Shown here: piece by piece, positions 63,547-64,000 of the stretch | Layout of the letters: each line of letters opens with the position of its first letter | Numbering within the stretch: position 1 is the first letter of the stretch | From: Arthrobacter gandavensis | GTDB taxonomy: Bacteria > Actinomycetota > Actinomycetes > Actinomycetales > Micrococcaceae | Direction: 5' to 3' | Assembly (NCBI RefSeq): GCF_009192735.1 | Contig: NZ_VTFU01000004.1 | Location: 248,001 to 312,000 of the forward strand | DNA length: 64,000 bases | Translations under genes and position numbers: made by a program | Notes under the pieces: generated by a model | Seen by the model: the letters and a program-made list of their open reading frames with translations, nothing else | Database searches by the model: none | Told to the model about the DNA's origin: nothing

Positions 63547-64000
63547 GCTTTCTCCTTAGCGAAGGTGCCATCGGACGGCAACAAATGCGTGGCAATTCTG
63601 CTCCGGTACAGCTCCGGGCTGTGGCGGCTGGCCGCCAGAACCGCATCCGCAGCGGCAAGGCCGGAGTACCGGTCCCACTGGGCCAGCATCTTGTCCACAG
63701 CCTCGGCGATGGCCGAAGGGTCCGACGGCGGCACCAGCCGCACACTGGTGTAATTGCCGGCAGCCTCCCGCAACCCTGATGTGTCGCTGACCACGGCCGG
63801 CCGCCCGGCGAGAATCGCTTCGACGGCAGTGTTGCCAAACGGTTCATCAGCACGGGAGGGCACCAGCACAATGTCCGCCTCGGCCAAATACGGCCAAACG
63901 TCAGGTTGGAATCCGTGCAGGTGAACACGGTCCTGCAGTCCCAGATCCCGGACGGTCAGACGGAGCTGTTGCTCATACCCCTCATTGCCCGGATAGACAG
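63543..64000 (-). CDS. Glycosyltransferase family 4, C-terminal part (partial)
   Basis: Open at the window edge; the N-terminus lies beyond 64000. The visible ~152 residues are the GT-B C-domain: DRVHLHGFQPDVWPYLAEAD, then IVLVPSRADEPFGNTAVEAILAGRPAVVSD-like donor-binding segment with the conserved Glu pattern (EPFGNTAVEA). It should transfer a sugar from a nucleotide sugar in cell-envelope or exopolysaccharide synthesis. Overlaps the OafA-type gene by 4 nt. Confidence 0.85.
   Translation of the reverse strand, partial: VYPGNEGYEQQLRLTVRDLGLQDRVHLHGFQPDVWPYLAEADIVLVPSRADEPFGNTAVEAILAGRPAVVSDTSGLREAAGNYTSVRLVPPSDPSAIAEAVDKMLAQWDRYSGLAAADAVLAASRHSPELYRSRIATHLLPSDGTFAKEKA

Overview
The window reads as chromosome of a high-GC Gram-positive bacterium, most likely an Arthrobacter-like member of the Micrococcaceae (Actinomycetota). 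Grounds: GC-rich codons throughout, many GTG starts, actinobacterial families (ACC epsilon subunit, SCO4848 membrane protein, DUF2505, ECF42/DGPF pair, bifunctional biotin carboxylase-BCCP) and several promoters of the actinobacterial leaderless type. No rRNA, tRNA, CRISPR array, integrase or transposase was seen. Function calls rest on reading motifs and family memory; no database search was possible.

Layout. 1-2.8 kb: YdeP-type molybdopterin oxidoreductase facing a DUF6457 gene. 3.0-9.9 kb: compact type VII secretion core (short EccB-like anchor, EccD, MinD-like ATPase, EccC) without substrates, EccE or mycosin nearby. 10-13.7 kb, minus strand: PP2C phosphatase; then adenylate cyclase of the Rv1264 type, PH-domain membrane protein and BirA overlapping as an operon. 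13.7-25.7 kb: lipid and acyl-CoA metabolism (SDR, carboxyltransferase plus epsilon subunit, biotin carboxylase-BCCP) mixed with a DUF885 peptidase-like protein, a DAACS symporter, Maf, and an endonuclease-like gene beside a clustered inverted repeat. 25.8-31.5 kb: MHS transporter, LpdA-like quinone reductase, purine nucleoside phosphorylase and phosphopentomutase-like enzyme. 31.5-35.2 kb: an accessory block with a GGDEF-EAL protein, a STAS-like protein, an A/T-richer TPR protein, and a divergent, previously unlisted 45-residue secreted peptide gene. 35.2-40.2 kb: deoC, small membrane proteins, mfd. 40.6-46.6 kb: secreted M28 peptidase, two lipoproteins, DUF2505, SCO4848, NhaA. 46.6-50.5 kb: a SipW signal peptidase locus with two TasA-like small exported proteins and two larger surface proteins. 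50.7-58 kb: VanZ protein, Hpt-like protein with a leader ORF, two paralogous sensor kinases, DGPF protein with ECF42 sigma factor, OmpR-type regulator. 58-60 kb: SufU-SufS. 60-64 kb: start of an envelope polysaccharide region (two acyltransferases and the end of a glycosyltransferase).

How parts fit. BirA would biotinylate the BCCP domain at 25.57 kb, which feeds the carboxyltransferase at 15.9 kb: one acyl-CoA carboxylase system spread over 13 kb. The phosphorylase, mutase and DeoC would form a nucleoside-to-central-metabolism route interrupted by the accessory block. The most interesting candidates are the TPR protein plus secreted peptide (possible RRNPP-like peptide signalling), the SipW/TasA-like exported fibre locus, and the orphan type VII core.
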